From positions 124,001 to 188,000 of the forward strand of contig NZ_JACIEV010000005.1 in assembly GCF_014197105.1 (NCBI RefSeq): a DNA stretch of 64,000 nt, in the 5' to 3' direction. The DNA is from Sphingomonas jinjuensis (GTDB lineage: Bacteria; Pseudomonadota; Alphaproteobacteria; Sphingomonadales; Sphingomonadaceae). Of the stretch, positions 1 through 9,296 are shown piece after piece. The notes below the pieces were generated by a model that was not told where the DNA came from, did not search any database, and worked only from the letters and a program-made list of their open reading frames with translations. Each line of letters starts with the position of its first letter. Position 1 is the stretch's first letter. Made by a program: the position numbers and the translations under genes.

Positions 1-51
1 GGTTCTAAAGGAATGTCCGCTGCTCTAGCCGACTGGCACGCCTCGTCAACG

Positions 52-603
52 TCAGTATTGGTGACGCGTTCGCCACTTGCGCGCGATCCACAGCCGCCAG
101 CCCCAGCGACTGAGGAGATAGCCCGCCACCGATCCGACGATGGTGATGACGAGCAGCCCCGCGGCGATCGCCGGGGCGGCGTCGGACATCAGCCATTGCA
201 TCCAGTCCGACGTCGCCGCCTCGCGCAGCGGATCGCCGGGAATGGCCCGATCGACGTGGAGCGCCCAATGGCCGATCCAATAGGCTAGTCCCCAGATCAG
301 CGGGGTGGTGATCGGATTGGTGATGAACGTCGTCAGCGCCGCCGCGGGGATGTTGGCGCGAACGGGCAAGGCCAGCAGCGCCGACAGCGGAATCTGCGCC
401 ACCGGGAACAGGATGCCGGTCACCATGCCGAGCGCGACACCGCGCGGCACCGACCGGCGGGTGAAGCGCCACAGCTCGGGCGCGAGCACGCGGTGCGCGA
501 CGGGGCGGAGCATGCGGCTCTGCTCCATCGATTCGCGGGTCGGCAGGTTGCGCCGGCACCAGGCGGCGAAACGCTGCCACAGACCGGGGGGTGCGGTGGC
601 CAT
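52..603 (-). CDS. DUF2062 membrane protein
   Basis: Small inner-membrane protein of the DUF2062 family; 183 residues fits the family. The family hallmark, a glycine- and proline-rich membrane hairpin, is visible at about residues 55-115 (GMVTGILFPVAQ, then TNPITTPLIWG), with another hydrophobic span near 145-168. The N-terminal 50 residues are basic and probably cytoplasmic. The start codon overlaps the smpB stop (TGATG), so the two are probably co-transcribed and translationally coupled. No biochemical role is established for the family and the sequence adds none. Confidence 0.85.
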   Translation of the reverse strand: MATAPPGLWQRFAAWCRRNLPTRESMEQSRMLRPVAHRVLAPELWRFTRRSVPRGVALGMVTGILFPVAQIPLSALLALPVRANIPAAALTTFITNPITTPLIWGLAYWIGHWALHVDRAIPGDPLREAATSDWMQWLMSDAAPAIAAGLLVITIVGSVAGYLLSRWGWRLWIARKWRTRHQY

Positions 604-1085
604 CAGCCGCGCTCGCGCAGCACGCGACCGGCCTCACGCTTCCACTCGCGCTCCTTGATGGCGGCACGTTTGTCGTGATCCTTCCGACCCTTGGCCAATG
701 CCAGCTCCACCTTGGCCCTCCCCTGCGAGTTGAAATACACGGTCAGCGGCACCAGCGTCATTCCCTCGCGGGCGACGGCGCCGTGGAGCTTGTTTATCTC
801 GCGTTCGTGAAGCAGCAATTTACGCGGACGCTTCGCTTCGTGGTTGAAGCGGTTGCCGTGGCTGAATTCGGGGATGTTGGCGTTGACTAGCCATACCTCC
901 TCGTCCTTCACCTCGGCATAGCTTTCCGCGATTGAGCCCTCGCCGAAGCGCAGACTCTTCACCTCGGTGCCGGTCAGCGCGATGCCGGCCTCGTACTTGT
1001 CCTCGATGCTGTATTCGAACCGCGCCTTGCGATTTTCGGCGACGATCTTCTTCTTGTCGAAGGTGGCTGGCTTGGGACGCGGCAT
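603..1085 (-). CDS. smpB: SsrA-binding protein SmpB
   Basis: Trans-translation factor that binds tmRNA and brings it to ribosomes stalled on broken mRNA. The 160 residues match the family length. Visible hallmarks are the N-terminal core ([18 protein letters not shown], then TGTEVKSLR), the RPRKLLLH segment, and the basic tail with KGRKDHDKR that enters the decoding centre. I chose the ATG giving MPRPKPATF; ten more upstream codons are open but look unlike the family. It is followed by the DUF2062 gene with a one-base overlap. Confidence 0.97.
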   Translation of the reverse strand: MPRPKPATFDKKKIVAENRKARFEYSIEDKYEAGIALTGTEVKSLRFGEGSIAESYAEVKDEEVWLVNANIPEFSHGNRFNHEAKRPRKLLLHEREINKLHGAVAREGMTLVPLTVYFNSQGRAKVELALAKGRKDHDKRAAIKEREWKREAGRVLRERG

Positions 1086-1124
1086 CGCTGCGATGTAGGC
1101 GCGCGATCGGCCCAAGGGAAGCGA

Positions 1125-1430
1125 TCAGAACGGCACCTTGAACCGGACCATCGCACGGCGCGAGGGGGTGCCGCCGATATCGGCCTGCTCGGTTTCGACC
1201 GCCAGCTTGCCGCCGGGGATGCCGATCTCGGCCTTGGGCAGCGTTTTCTCCTTCTCGAACCCGACGGGAAGTTTCTTCAACCGATAGGGCTCGTCGGTAC
1301 GGGCGCAGACGGTGATGTCGCCGGGGTCGGCGCTGGATATGCAGGCGGGAACGAGCGGTTTGGGCCTGACCGGCGGCGGCGCGGGAAGAGCCGGGCCGCT
1401 TACCGCCTGCATCATCAGCCACCAGATCAT
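1125..1430 (-). CDS. Small secreted hypothetical protein
   Basis: Unrecognised protein of about 101 residues. It opens with a hydrophobic stretch (MIWWLMMQAVSG) that could be a signal peptide, then a proline-rich linker and a small domain with a cysteine pair (CISSADPGDITVC). It lies between dapA and smpB on the same strand. The start is uncertain: a GTG six codons upstream is also open and neither has a good ribosome binding site. It could be a periplasmic protein or lipoprotein-like product; no function can be assigned. Confidence 0.6.
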   Translation of the reverse strand: MIWWLMMQAVSGPALPAPPPVRPKPLVPACISSADPGDITVCARTDEPYRLKKLPVGFEKEKTLPKAEIGIPGGKLAVETEQADIGGTPSRRAMVRFKVPF

Positions 1431-1470
1431 CGCGACAACGTGCCGCACGAATGTGGCACTTCGATGATGA

Positions 1471-1605
1471 TCCTCCCCCGCCAGGGGGAGGTGGCAGCGC
1501 GCCAGCGTTGACGGAGGGGGCGGTGAGCGACCCAGATTGCGAATTGAGGGCTTCCGCCCCCTCCGTCACGCCTTCGGCGCGCCACCTCCCCCTGGCGGGG
1601 GAGGA
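1471..1605. repeat. Nested palindromic intergenic repeat
   Basis: A 135-base element with perfect 25-base arms (1471-1495 and 1581-1605) and a second, inner 13-base pair of arms (1510-1522 and 1555-1567). It fills the gap between the small secreted gene and dapA. A second element of the same design but different sequence lies after the transglycosylase gene. This is the layout of the short palindromic repeats scattered between genes in sphingomonads; it may also fold into a transcript-ending hairpin. Confidence 0.85.
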
Positions 1606-1607
1606 AT

Positions 1608-2492
1608 CTAGACGAGGCCGGCGTGCTCCAGCGCGGCATCCACCTTGGCCCGCGATTCCTCGCTCGGCCACGTCATCGGCAGGCGCAGGCCATCGGGAAA
1701 GCCGGGGCGGACGCGGGTCATCGCGTACTTCACCGGACCCGGCGACGCATCGGAGAACAGCGCGTCGTGGAGCGGGAAGAGGCGGTCGTGGAGATCAAGC
1801 GCCTTTGCGTAATCGCCATCGCGCGTCGCTGCCTGGAATTCGGCGCACAGCCGCGGTGCGACATTGGCGCTGACCGAGATGCAGCCTACCCCGCCCATCG
1901 AATTATAGGCGAGCGCGAGGTCGTCGTTGCCCGACAGCTGGACGAAGGCGCCCTCGATCGCAGCGCGATGCATCGACACCCGGGCGAGGACACCGCTCGC
2001 GTCCTTCACCGCGACGAAGACCTGCGGAAAGGCATTGACGATCCGCGCCATCGCCGCCGGCTGGATGTCGGTCACGGTACGCGCGGGGACGTTGTAGAGG
2101 ACGATCGGCAGCGGCGCATCCTTCGCGAGATGCGCGAAATGGGCGTAGATGCCCTCCTGGCTCGGCCGGTTGTAATAGGGCGGGACCATCAGCGCAGCGT
2201 CGGCGCCGGCTTCCTTCGCGCGGATCAGGTTGGCGGCGGCGACGCGCGTGTCGTTGGATCCGGCGCCGGCGATCACCGGCACGCGCCCCTTCGCCTGGTC
2301 GACGCAGACGCGGACGATCGCGAAATGCTCGTCGGCGGTCAGCGTCGCCGCCTCGCCGGTGGTGCCGCAGGGGACGAGCGCGCTCGAGCCTTCCGCGATC
2401 TGCCACTCGACGAGATCGCGGTACGCCGCCTCGACGAACTCGCCGTCGGCGTCGAATGGCGTGACGAGCGCGGGAATGGATCCGGAAAACAT
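1608..2492 (-). CDS. dapA: 4-Hydroxy-tetrahydrodipicolinate synthase
   Basis: First committed enzyme of the diaminopimelate/lysine pathway; condenses pyruvate with aspartate semialdehyde in the cytoplasm. The 294-residue TIM barrel carries the family signatures: GTTGE at 43-47, the catalytic tyrosine at 133 in LYNVPARTV, and the Schiff-base lysine at 163 in AVKDASG. It is divergent from the lytic transglycosylase, leaving an 80-base shared promoter gap. The pairing is functionally apt, as DAP is a peptidoglycan precursor, though co-regulation is only inferred. Confidence 0.97.
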   Translation of the reverse strand: MFSGSIPALVTPFDADGEFVEAAYRDLVEWQIAEGSSALVPCGTTGEAATLTADEHFAIVRVCVDQAKGRVPVIAGAGSNDTRVAAANLIRAKEAGADAALMVPPYYNRPSQEGIYAHFAHLAKDAPLPIVLYNVPARTVTDIQPAAMARIVNAFPQVFVAVKDASGVLARVSMHRAAIEGAFVQLSGNDDLALAYNSMGGVGCISVSANVAPRLCAEFQAATRDGDYAKALDLHDRLFPLHDALFSDASPGPVKYAMTRVRPGFPDGLRLPMTWPSEESRAKVDAALEHAGLV

Positions 2493-2571
2493 CGGCTGAA
2501 CGCGCTCCTGGTGCGGCGAAAAACAGGAAATTGTTCAGGACAGATAAAAGCGTGTCGCGTATCCTGTCCAT

Positions 2572-4593
2572 ATGCACTCAACCAGCATCGGTTTCGGCAT
2601 CCTTCTCGCGGCGTTGTCGAGCGTCGCCGCCACTCAGGCGGGGCAGCAGGTTCAGCCACTTCCCTCGCCCGACCAGCTCGAACGTTTTCGCCAGCAGATG
2701 GCGACGATGAGCCCCGTGCCCCCGCCGCCGGGCAATGGCGCGATCGCCGCGACCATCGCCCAGTGGCGGGCACTGCAGCAGACCGATTCGCTGCCGTTCG
2801 ACAGCTATGCCTCGTTCCTGCTCGCGCATCCCGACTGGCCCGGCGAGGCGGCGAACCGGCGCGCGGCGGAGCGGCAGGCGGCGACGGCGACCCCGGCGCG
2901 CGCGGTGGCGTTCTTCCTGCGCTATCCACCGATGACCGCGGGCGGCACCGCGGCGCAGGCGAATGCGCTGGTCGCGCTCGGCCGGCAGGGTGAAGCACAG
3001 GCGGCGGCGCGGCGCGCGTTTCGCATGGCATCGCTGTCCCCGTCGGACGAGGCGGCGATCTTGGCGCGCTTCGGCGGCGCGCTGCTGCCCGCCGATTACG
3101 ACGAGCGGATCGACGCGCTGCTATGGGGCAACCAGACCAGCGCGGCGGGCCGCATCCTCGCGAACACCTCGCTCGATCGGCGCGCGGCCTTCACCGCGCG
3201 GCTGGCACTGCGTACCAATGCGCCCGACGCCGCCACTGTCGCGCTATCGGCCGACCCCGCGTTGCTCAGCGATCCCGGCTACATCGCCGATCGCGCGACA
3301 TGGCTGCGCAATTCGGGCGCCGGCCCGACGGCTCGCTCGTTCCTCGCCCAGCCGCGCCAGCTCGCGCGTCGGCCCGGCAATGTCGAGGCGTGGTACGAGG
3401 TGCTGTTGACCAATGCGCGCGGCGCGGCGGCTGACGGGCAGTGGCAGCTCGCCTACGACATCGCGCGTCAGGTCGACGACGCCTATCCGCCCGCGACCGA
3501 CGTTTCGGTGAAGCCCTATGGCGAGCGCGACGACTATACGAGCCTGGTGTGGCTGGCGGGGCAGACCGCGCTCAAGCAGCTCAACCGGCCCGCAGACGCG
3601 ATGCCGCTGTTCGAACGCTATGGCCGCGGGTCGAAGGCGCCGCAGACGCGCGCCAAGGGCTTCTACTGGGCGGGTCGCGCCGCCGAGGCGGCTGGCATCC
3701 AGCCGCAGGCCGCCAGCCTCTATGCGCAGGCGGCGAACTATCGCGACCAATTCTATGGTCAACTGGCGATGGAGCGCACCGGCAAGCCGCTGACCGCGCC
3801 GCCGCCGCTCAACCTCGCCGCGGTCGATCCCGGCGCCAAGGCGGAATGGGAGTCGCGCGACCTGGTGAAGGCGGTGCGGTTCCTGGGCCAGATCGCCGAC
3901 TGGCAGGACCAGACCGCCTTCATTCGCGAGATCGCCGCCGACTCCTCGAGCGAGACCGATCACATCCTGGCGGCGCAGCTGGCGGCGGAGATCGGGCGGC
4001 CGGACCTGGGCGTCATGGTCGGCCGCAACGCGCAGCAGAATGGGCTGACCGATTACTCCGCCGCCGGCTTCCCGACGGTGACGGTGCCGACCGGCTATGA
4101 GGATAACTGGACGATCATCCATGCGATCGCGCGGCAGGAGAGCCAGTTCGATCGCACCGCCGTCAGCCATGCCGGCGCGCGCGGGCTGATGCAGCTGATG
4201 CCGGGCACCGCGCGCGAGCAGTCGGGCAAGATGGGGCTGACCTACGAGCCTGCGTCACTGACGAGCGATCCTAACCTGTCGATGATGCTGGGATCGAGCT
4301 ATTTCCAGCGGATCTACAATAATTACGGCAGCTATCCGCTCGCCATCGCCGCCTATAACGCGGGCGGCGGCAACGTGAACAAGTGGCTGCGCGCCAACGG
4401 CGATCCGCGGACCGGAACGATCGACATGGTCGATTGGATCGAGGCGATCCCGTACCAGGAAACGCGCAACTATGTGCAGCGCGTGATCGAGAATGCGGTG
4501 GTCTACGACCTGATGAACCCTGCGCGTGCAAAGAGCCGCGGGGCGCCGTCGCCCCTGGCGTGGTATCTGGGGCGGACACGCGCGACGGGGTGA
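2572..4593 (+). CDS. Soluble-type lytic murein transglycosylase
   Basis: Periplasmic enzyme that cleaves glycan strands of peptidoglycan, forming 1,6-anhydroMurNAc ends. The 673 residues are as expected for the Slt70-like group: a signal peptide (about 1-23), a long alpha-helical superhelix (about 30-500), and a C-terminal SLT domain. The catalytic glutamate is E523 in ARQESQFD, followed by the GARGLMQLMPGTA motif and AYNAGGGNV. It is divergent from dapA and followed by an intergenic palindrome. Confidence 0.95.
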   Translation: MHSTSIGFGILLAALSSVAATQAGQQVQPLPSPDQLERFRQQMATMSPVPPPPGNGAIAATIAQWRALQQTDSLPFDSYASFLLAHPDWPGEAANRRAAERQAATATPARAVAFFLRYPPMTAGGTAAQANALVALGRQGEAQAAARRAFRMASLSPSDEAAILARFGGALLPADYDERIDALLWGNQTSAAGRILANTSLDRRAAFTARLALRTNAPDAATVALSADPALLSDPGYIADRATWLRNSGAGPTARSFLAQPRQLARRPGNVEAWYEVLLTNARGAAADGQWQLAYDIARQVDDAYPPATDVSVKPYGERDDYTSLVWLAGQTALKQLNRPADAMPLFERYGRGSKAPQTRAKGFYWAGRAAEAAGIQPQAASLYAQAANYRDQFYGQLAMERTGKPLTAPPPLNLAAVDPGAKAEWESRDLVKAVRFLGQIADWQDQTAFIREIAADSSSETDHILAAQLAAEIGRPDLGVMVGRNAQQNGLTDYSAAGFPTVTVPTGYEDNWTIIHAIARQESQFDRTAVSHAGARGLMQLMPGTAREQSGKMGLTYEPASLTSDPNLSMMLGSSYFQRIYNNYGSYPLAIAAYNAGGGNVNKWLRANGDPRTGTIDMVDWIEAIPYQETRNYVQRVIENAVVYDLMNPARAKSRGAPSPLAWYLGRTRATG

Positions 4594-4600
4594 GCTACTC

Positions 4601-4730
4601 AATCCTCCCCGGAGGGGGAGGGGAACAAGCGAAGCTGGTGGAGGGGTAGTCTCCACGAGCGTACCGCCAGCGGCCAATACCCCTCCACCACCGCTCCGCG
4701 GCGGTCCCCCTCCCCCTCCGGGGGAGGATT
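4601..4730. repeat. Nested palindromic intergenic repeat
   Basis: About 130 bases with outer GC-rich arms that match apart from one extra C, running in from 4601 and 4730, and an exact inner 13-base pair (4636-4648 and 4678-4690). It lies between the transglycosylase and greB. The architecture is that of the element at 1471-1605, but the inner sequence differs, so these are two types of the same class of sphingomonad intergenic repeat. Confidence 0.8.
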
Positions 4731-4764
4731 TGACAGGACGAGCCGCGACGCCACAAGCGCCCGC

Positions 4765-5253
4765 ATGGACCGTCCCAACTACATCACCCCCGCCGGCTAC
4801 GCCGCGCTGCGTTCGGAGTACGAACAGCTTTTCGCGACCGAACGCCCCGCGCTGGTCGATACGATCGCCTGGGCGGCGGGTAACGGCGATCGGTCGGAGA
4901 ACGGCGATTATATATACGGCCGCAAGCGGCTGCGCGAGATCGACCGGCGGCTCGGCTGGCTGTCGCGGCGGATGAAGGCGGCAAAGGTCGTCGATCCTGC
5001 CCGGCAGGAGGATCGCAGCCGTGCCTGGTTCGGTGCCAGCGTGACGATCGTCGATGAGGACGACGCCCTGCGCACGCTGACGCTGGTCGGCGACGACGAG
5101 GCGGATGCCGGCCAGGGGCGGATCGGCTGGAACGCCCCGCTCGCCCGTGCGCTCCGCGGCGCGGCAGTGGGCGACCTGCGCCGCGTCGAGCTGCCCGCAG
5201 GCACCAGGGAATATGAGGTCGTCGCCATCGCCTATCCGCCCGCCGCGGGATAG
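4765..5253 (+). CDS. greB: Transcription elongation factor GreB
   Basis: Rescues backtracked RNA polymerase by stimulating transcript cleavage through the secondary channel. The 162 residues give the usual two domains: an N-terminal coiled coil with the acidic tip region (NGDRSENGDYIYGRKRLREI, the Gre signature, residues about 36-55) and a C-terminal FKBP-like domain with RIGWNAPLARAL. The YIYGRKRLREID segment favours GreB over GreA. Confidence 0.95.
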   Translation: MDRPNYITPAGYAALRSEYEQLFATERPALVDTIAWAAGNGDRSENGDYIYGRKRLREIDRRLGWLSRRMKAAKVVDPARQEDRSRAWFGASVTIVDEDDALRTLTLVGDDEADAGQGRIGWNAPLARALRGAAVGDLRRVELPAGTREYEVVAIAYPPAAG

Positions 5254-5291
5254 CGGTTGACCCGGCGGGCGGGCCGGGCGACCACCGCGGG

Positions 5292-6101
5292 ATGGCCGAG
5301 GATTTCCCCACCCGCAACATCGCCCTGCTGATCGACGCCGACAATGCGTCCTGGCACGCGATCGACCCCGTCCTGACGGTCCTGGCAGAGCTGGGCCCGG
5401 TCAACGTCCGGCGCGTCTATGGCAACTGGTCGAAGCCGGCGCTGAAGGGCTGGCGCGACATGACGCTGAAGCACGGCATCGAGCCACAGCAGCAGTTCGA
5501 CCTGACCAAGGGCAAGAACGCGACCGACATGAAGATGACGATCGATGCGATGGACCTGCTGTTTCGCGGGCGCGTCCAGGGGTTTGGCATCATGTCGTCG
5601 GACAGCGACTTCATGCCGCTGGCGATGCGCATCCGCCAGGACGGCCTGCCCGTCTACGGCTTCGGCAACGCCAAGACGCCCGAGGCCTTCAAGCAGGCGT
5701 GTACACGCTTCATCGACGTCGGAGCGTTGGTGGCGTCGGAGGCGGCGCCCTCCCCCGTCACGCCTGTCGCCGCCGCCCCGGCGAATGCGAAGCCGACCAG
5801 CAAGGAAGTGCCGATCCGCGACTCGCTGCCGCCCTCGATCGGTGCCGCGGCGGAGGCGAAGCGCAAGTCGCCGGTCGATCCCGACCTGCTCAAGCTGCTG
5901 GTCGACGCCTATGATGCGTCGAAGCGCGACGAGCGGGGCTTCGTCAGCCTGGCGGCGATGGGGCAGCTGGCGGCGAATCGATCGAGCTTCGACACGCGCA
6001 ACTATGGCTATAGCCGGCTGTCCGACCTGATCGCGGCGGTGCCCAATTTCCAGATCGAGCGCCGCGACAATGGCCGCTCCTACGTTCGGCGGCTACGCTG
6101 A
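5292..6101 (+). CDS. NYN-domain ribonuclease-like protein with LOTUS domain
   Basis: A 269-residue protein with an N-terminal NYN (PIN-like) nuclease domain. Its acidic metal-binding residues are seen in LLIDADNA (about 13-20), KGKNATDMKMTID and MSSDSDFMPL. A proline/alanine linker follows, then a C-terminal OST-HTH/LOTUS RNA-binding domain (about 195-269). The architecture is common in Proteobacteria and suggests RNA binding and cleavage, but the target is unknown. Its stop overlaps the next start (TGATG), so the ThuA-like gene is probably coupled to it. Confidence 0.88.
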   Translation: MAEDFPTRNIALLIDADNASWHAIDPVLTVLAELGPVNVRRVYGNWSKPALKGWRDMTLKHGIEPQQQFDLTKGKNATDMKMTIDAMDLLFRGRVQGFGIMSSDSDFMPLAMRIRQDGLPVYGFGNAKTPEAFKQACTRFIDVGALVASEAAPSPVTPVAAAPANAKPTSKEVPIRDSLPPSIGAAAEAKRKSPVDPDLLKLLVDAYDASKRDERGFVSLAAMGQLAANRSSFDTRNYGYSRLSDLIAAVPNFQIERRDNGRSYVRRLR

Positions 6102-6907
6102 TGCGCGCACTGCTCATCGCAGCGCTGCTGCTCGCGGCGCCCGTCATGGCTCAGACCGCAACCGATCCGCATCGCCCGGCGCCGGTGTATGACCACGCGC
6201 CGCCGATCCTGCCGGCGAATTTCCGCGACGGGGTGCTGATCTTCTCGAAGACCAACGGCTGGCGCCACGTCGAGCATATCCCGCATTCGAACGCGGTGAT
6301 CGCCGACGTCGCGCACGAAGCGGGGCGGCCGAGCTTCACGACGGAGAATGCGGCGGTCTTCACCCCGGCGCTGCTGAAGCGCGTGAAGGTGGTGGTGCTC
6401 AACAGCGCCAGCGGCGACCTGTTCACGCCCGAGCAGCGCGCCGCCTTTGCCGACTGGCTGAAGGCAGGTGGCGGCGTCGTGGCGCTGCACGGCTCGGGCG
6501 GCGACCCGCGCTACGACTGGCCCTTCTACGTCGAGGAGGTCATCGGCGCGCAGTTCATCGGCCATCCCGGCGGCCAGGACCAGTTCCAGCGGGCGACGGT
6601 GCAGCTCGTCGCACCGCGCCATCCGGTGATGGCCGGGATCACCACGCCCTGGGCGCCGGTCGACGAATGGTACTCCTTCGCCGCCCCGCCGCGGGCGCAG
6701 GGGAGCGAGATCTTGGCGACGCTGGACGAGACCAGCTACCGCCCCGACCCGCGGCAGAAGATGGGCGCGGTCCATCCGGTCGTCTGGACGCGTAACGTCG
6801 GCAGGGGGCGCGTCGTGTTCTCGGCGCTAGGGCATCGGCCTGAGGGGTACGACGATCCCAACTACCGACGCTTGATCGCGAACGCGATGCGGTGGGTAGG
6901 GCGATAG
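6101..6907 (+). CDS. Secreted ThuA-like domain protein
   Basis: A signal peptide (about 1-18, ending VMAQ) precedes a ThuA-like domain related to class I glutamine amidotransferases. Visible landmarks are the FSKTNGWRHVEHIPHS segment near the start, VVALHGSGG, and the C-terminal NVGRGRVVFSALGHR. Such proteins occur in carbohydrate use pathways but the reaction is not defined; a periplasmic sugar-linked role is inference. It overlaps the NYN gene by one base. Confidence 0.85.
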   Translation: MRALLIAALLLAAPVMAQTATDPHRPAPVYDHAPPILPANFRDGVLIFSKTNGWRHVEHIPHSNAVIADVAHEAGRPSFTTENAAVFTPALLKRVKVVVLNSASGDLFTPEQRAAFADWLKAGGGVVALHGSGGDPRYDWPFYVEEVIGAQFIGHPGGQDQFQRATVQLVAPRHPVMAGITTPWAPVDEWYSFAAPPRAQGSEILATLDETSYRPDPRQKMGAVHPVVWTRNVGRGRVVFSALGHRPEGYDDPNYRRLIANAMRWVGR

Positions 6908-6945
6908 CGGCCTCCCGCTCTCGCCGCACACGCTAGGAAGGCTTT

Positions 6946-7674
6946 ATGGATCGCATCATCGTCATCACCGGTGCAGGGGCCGGGCTCGGCCGCGCACTCG
7001 CCCGCGAGGCGGTCGGGCGCGGTGATACCGTCATCGCTTTGGGGCGCAGCGAGCGAGGCTTGCTCGAGACGGGCGCCGGCCTGCCGCCGAGCCTCTATCA
7101 ATCCGAAATCGTCGACGTCGCCGATTTTACCGCGGTGGAGGCGACGTTGGCGCGCGCGCTAGAGAATTACGGCCGGGTCGACGCGCTGATCGCCAATGCT
7201 GCGGTCTATCCTCGCGTGTCATTGATCGAGCAATCGGCGGCCGACTGGATGCAGGTCTTCACCGTCAATGTCGGCGGGGTCGTCGCCTGCATCCGTGGTG
7301 TGTTGCCCGCGATGATGGCGGTAGCGCGGGGGCGGATCACCGTCGTCGGCAGCTTCGCCGATGGCGCGCCGATCGCAAACAGCTCGGCTTATTCGGCGTC
7401 GAAGGGAGCGTTGCATTCCCTCGTCAAGGCGATCGAGGCCGAACTGGCCGGCGACTTTCCCGATATCCTCGTCAACGAATGGGTGCCGGGCGGGCTGCGC
7501 ACGGACATGGGGACGCCCGATGGGCTCGATCCGGCCACGGCGGCGCGATGGGGAATCGACCTCATCGACCTGCCCGCCGGCGGCCCATCGGGTCGGATAT
7601 TCGACCGCGATCAGCTGGTCGAACCGCCGCGATCGTTCAAGCGCAGGTTGTTACGCAAGCTCCTGCGCCGCTGA
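6946..7674 (+). CDS. Short-chain dehydrogenase/reductase
   Basis: NAD(P)-dependent oxidoreductase with a Rossmann fold; 242 residues. The cofactor motif TGAGAGLG is at residues 8-15, NAAVYP follows near 85, and the catalytic Ser and YSASK are near 146-150. The substrate cannot be told from sequence. Its last 24 bases overlap the convergent GMC oxidoreductase gene, so the two end inside each other. Confidence 0.9.
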   Translation: MDRIIVITGAGAGLGRALAREAVGRGDTVIALGRSERGLLETGAGLPPSLYQSEIVDVADFTAVEATLARALENYGRVDALIANAAVYPRVSLIEQSAADWMQVFTVNVGGVVACIRGVLPAMMAVARGRITVVGSFADGAPIANSSAYSASKGALHSLVKAIEAELAGDFPDILVNEWVPGGLRTDMGTPDGLDPATAARWGIDLIDLPAGGPSGRIFDRDQLVEPPRSFKRRLLRKLLRR

Positions 7675-9273
7675 CGCGACCGAAGCGTCGCGCCGCAGTC
7701 GATCGCCGATCGCCTCGGCCACGCGGAGCGCATTGGCGGCGATCGTCAGGCTGGGGTTGGCGCCGCCGCTGCTGGGCATGAACGATCCATCGACGACGTA
7801 GAGATTGTCGATGCCGTGGACGCGGCAATTCCTATCGAGGACGCTCGTCGCCGGATCGTTGCCGAAGCGGCAGGTGCCCGACGGATGCCCCAGGTCGACC
7901 ATGACGTCGGGCTGGAGCCAATATTTGCGGAAGCCCGGCATCCGCTGCTTGACGAGCCGGCGTGCCGCTGAGGTCCGCTCGGCCATGTCCTTCGATACGC
8001 GATAGCGGAAGACGATCCGGCCGGGGCGCTGCGGATCGTGGACGATGCGGTTCTCGACGTCGCCGAAATCCTCCATGATCATTGCGAAGATCGTGGCGTT
8101 GCCGAACAGGATCGACGCTATCTTGGCGGGGATGCGAAGGAACGGCCGAAGGAAGCGAAACCGTCGCAGCGGGCTAAGATCGAACCAGCGGTAGAGGTAG
8201 ATCAGTACGTTGCCGTATCCTGCCGGCAGGCCCGTCGACTGGACGGACCCCAGCCGCATGCCATCAGCCGCGTAGAGGTCCCGAAAGCCGATCGCTTTGC
8301 GAAAGCCGGCGGTGCTGCCCGACCGCTTCGGCCAAACCGCGAACCAGTCCGAGCTGTGGAACATCAAATAGCGCCCGACGAGATCGGATCGATTGCCTAG
8401 GCCCGACGGCCAGGCTTCGTTTTTCGACGCAAGGAGCATCGAGGCGCTGCGGTATGTGCCCGCCGACAGGACGACCTGTCGCGCGCGCAGGCTGAGCGGC
8501 TCGCCATCGCGGACGCAGGCGATCGACGTCACGCGCTCGCGATCCGCGTCGATACGCAGGACCTCGCATCGATCGAGGAGGGACGCGCCATGATGCTCGA
8601 CCGCCGGCTCGACGCAGATCGTCCGCGCGTCGCTCTTGCATTTCATGGGGCAGATCCGGCCGAGGCATTCGTGGCAACCCGGCTTGTAGGCGATGCCGAC
8701 ATGCACGCGGTAGGGATGAAGCCCCGCAGCGGCGAAATCGCGCATGAAGAACTGGTCCTGCTCGCTCGCCGTGCCGGGGCGCGGCAGTGTGCAGGGCGTC
8801 GGATCGCCGAGCGGATCGTGCGTCCCGTGAACGCGATAGAGACGCTCAGCCGCCTCATACCACGGTCGAAATTCGTCATATTGGATCGGCCAGCCGCCGG
8901 TAGGGTGCGGGTTTCCCGCGACATCCTCGAAATCCGACCGTTCAAACCGCTCCATCGCCGCGCCGAAGAACAGCGTCGAGCCGCCGATGCCGCACCCCAG
9001 CGGCAAAAACGGCTGGCTATGGGTCGCGTCGATCTGGCCGAACGCCCGCTCGGGCCAGCGTCCCTGATCGAGCCGCTGCGTCACATCCTCATGCTCGGGA
9101 TCGTCGGTGCTGCCAAAGGCGGCTTGCCCGCGCTCGAGCATCAGCACGCTGAATCCCTGGCGGGCGAGGCTGTAGGCGGTAGTGGCGCCGCCCATACCGG
9201 TGCCGATGACAATCACGTCCCACAGCCGCTCCTTCGCGACGGACGGATCGATGCTAGTGATCGGCGCAGACAT
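7651..9273 (-). CDS. GMC family FAD-dependent oxidoreductase
   Basis: Glucose-methanol-choline type flavoprotein of 540 residues. The FAD motif VIGTGMGGATTAYSLARQG lies at about 21-39 and the C-terminal GMC domain is marked by HPSGTCRFG and NPSLTIAANALR. A cysteine-rich insert (CHECLGRICPMKCKSDARTIC) is seen around residue 225. It oxidises an alcohol or sterol-like substrate, not identifiable here. I chose the ATG giving MSAPITSID, 53 codons inside the longest open frame, because the flavin fold starts just after it. Confidence 0.93.
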   Translation of the reverse strand: MSAPITSIDPSVAKERLWDVIVIGTGMGGATTAYSLARQGFSVLMLERGQAAFGSTDDPEHEDVTQRLDQGRWPERAFGQIDATHSQPFLPLGCGIGGSTLFFGAAMERFERSDFEDVAGNPHPTGGWPIQYDEFRPWYEAAERLYRVHGTHDPLGDPTPCTLPRPGTASEQDQFFMRDFAAAGLHPYRVHVGIAYKPGCHECLGRICPMKCKSDARTICVEPAVEHHGASLLDRCEVLRIDADRERVTSIACVRDGEPLSLRARQVVLSAGTYRSASMLLASKNEAWPSGLGNRSDLVGRYLMFHSSDWFAVWPKRSGSTAGFRKAIGFRDLYAADGMRLGSVQSTGLPAGYGNVLIYLYRWFDLSPLRRFRFLRPFLRIPAKIASILFGNATIFAMIMEDFGDVENRIVHDPQRPGRIVFRYRVSKDMAERTSAARRLVKQRMPGFRKYWLQPDVMVDLGHPSGTCRFGNDPATSVLDRNCRVHGIDNLYVVDGSFMPSSGGANPSLTIAANALRVAEAIGDRLRRDASVASAAQELA

Positions 9274-9296
9274 CACATGCTCCCCCAGGCCCGCCC

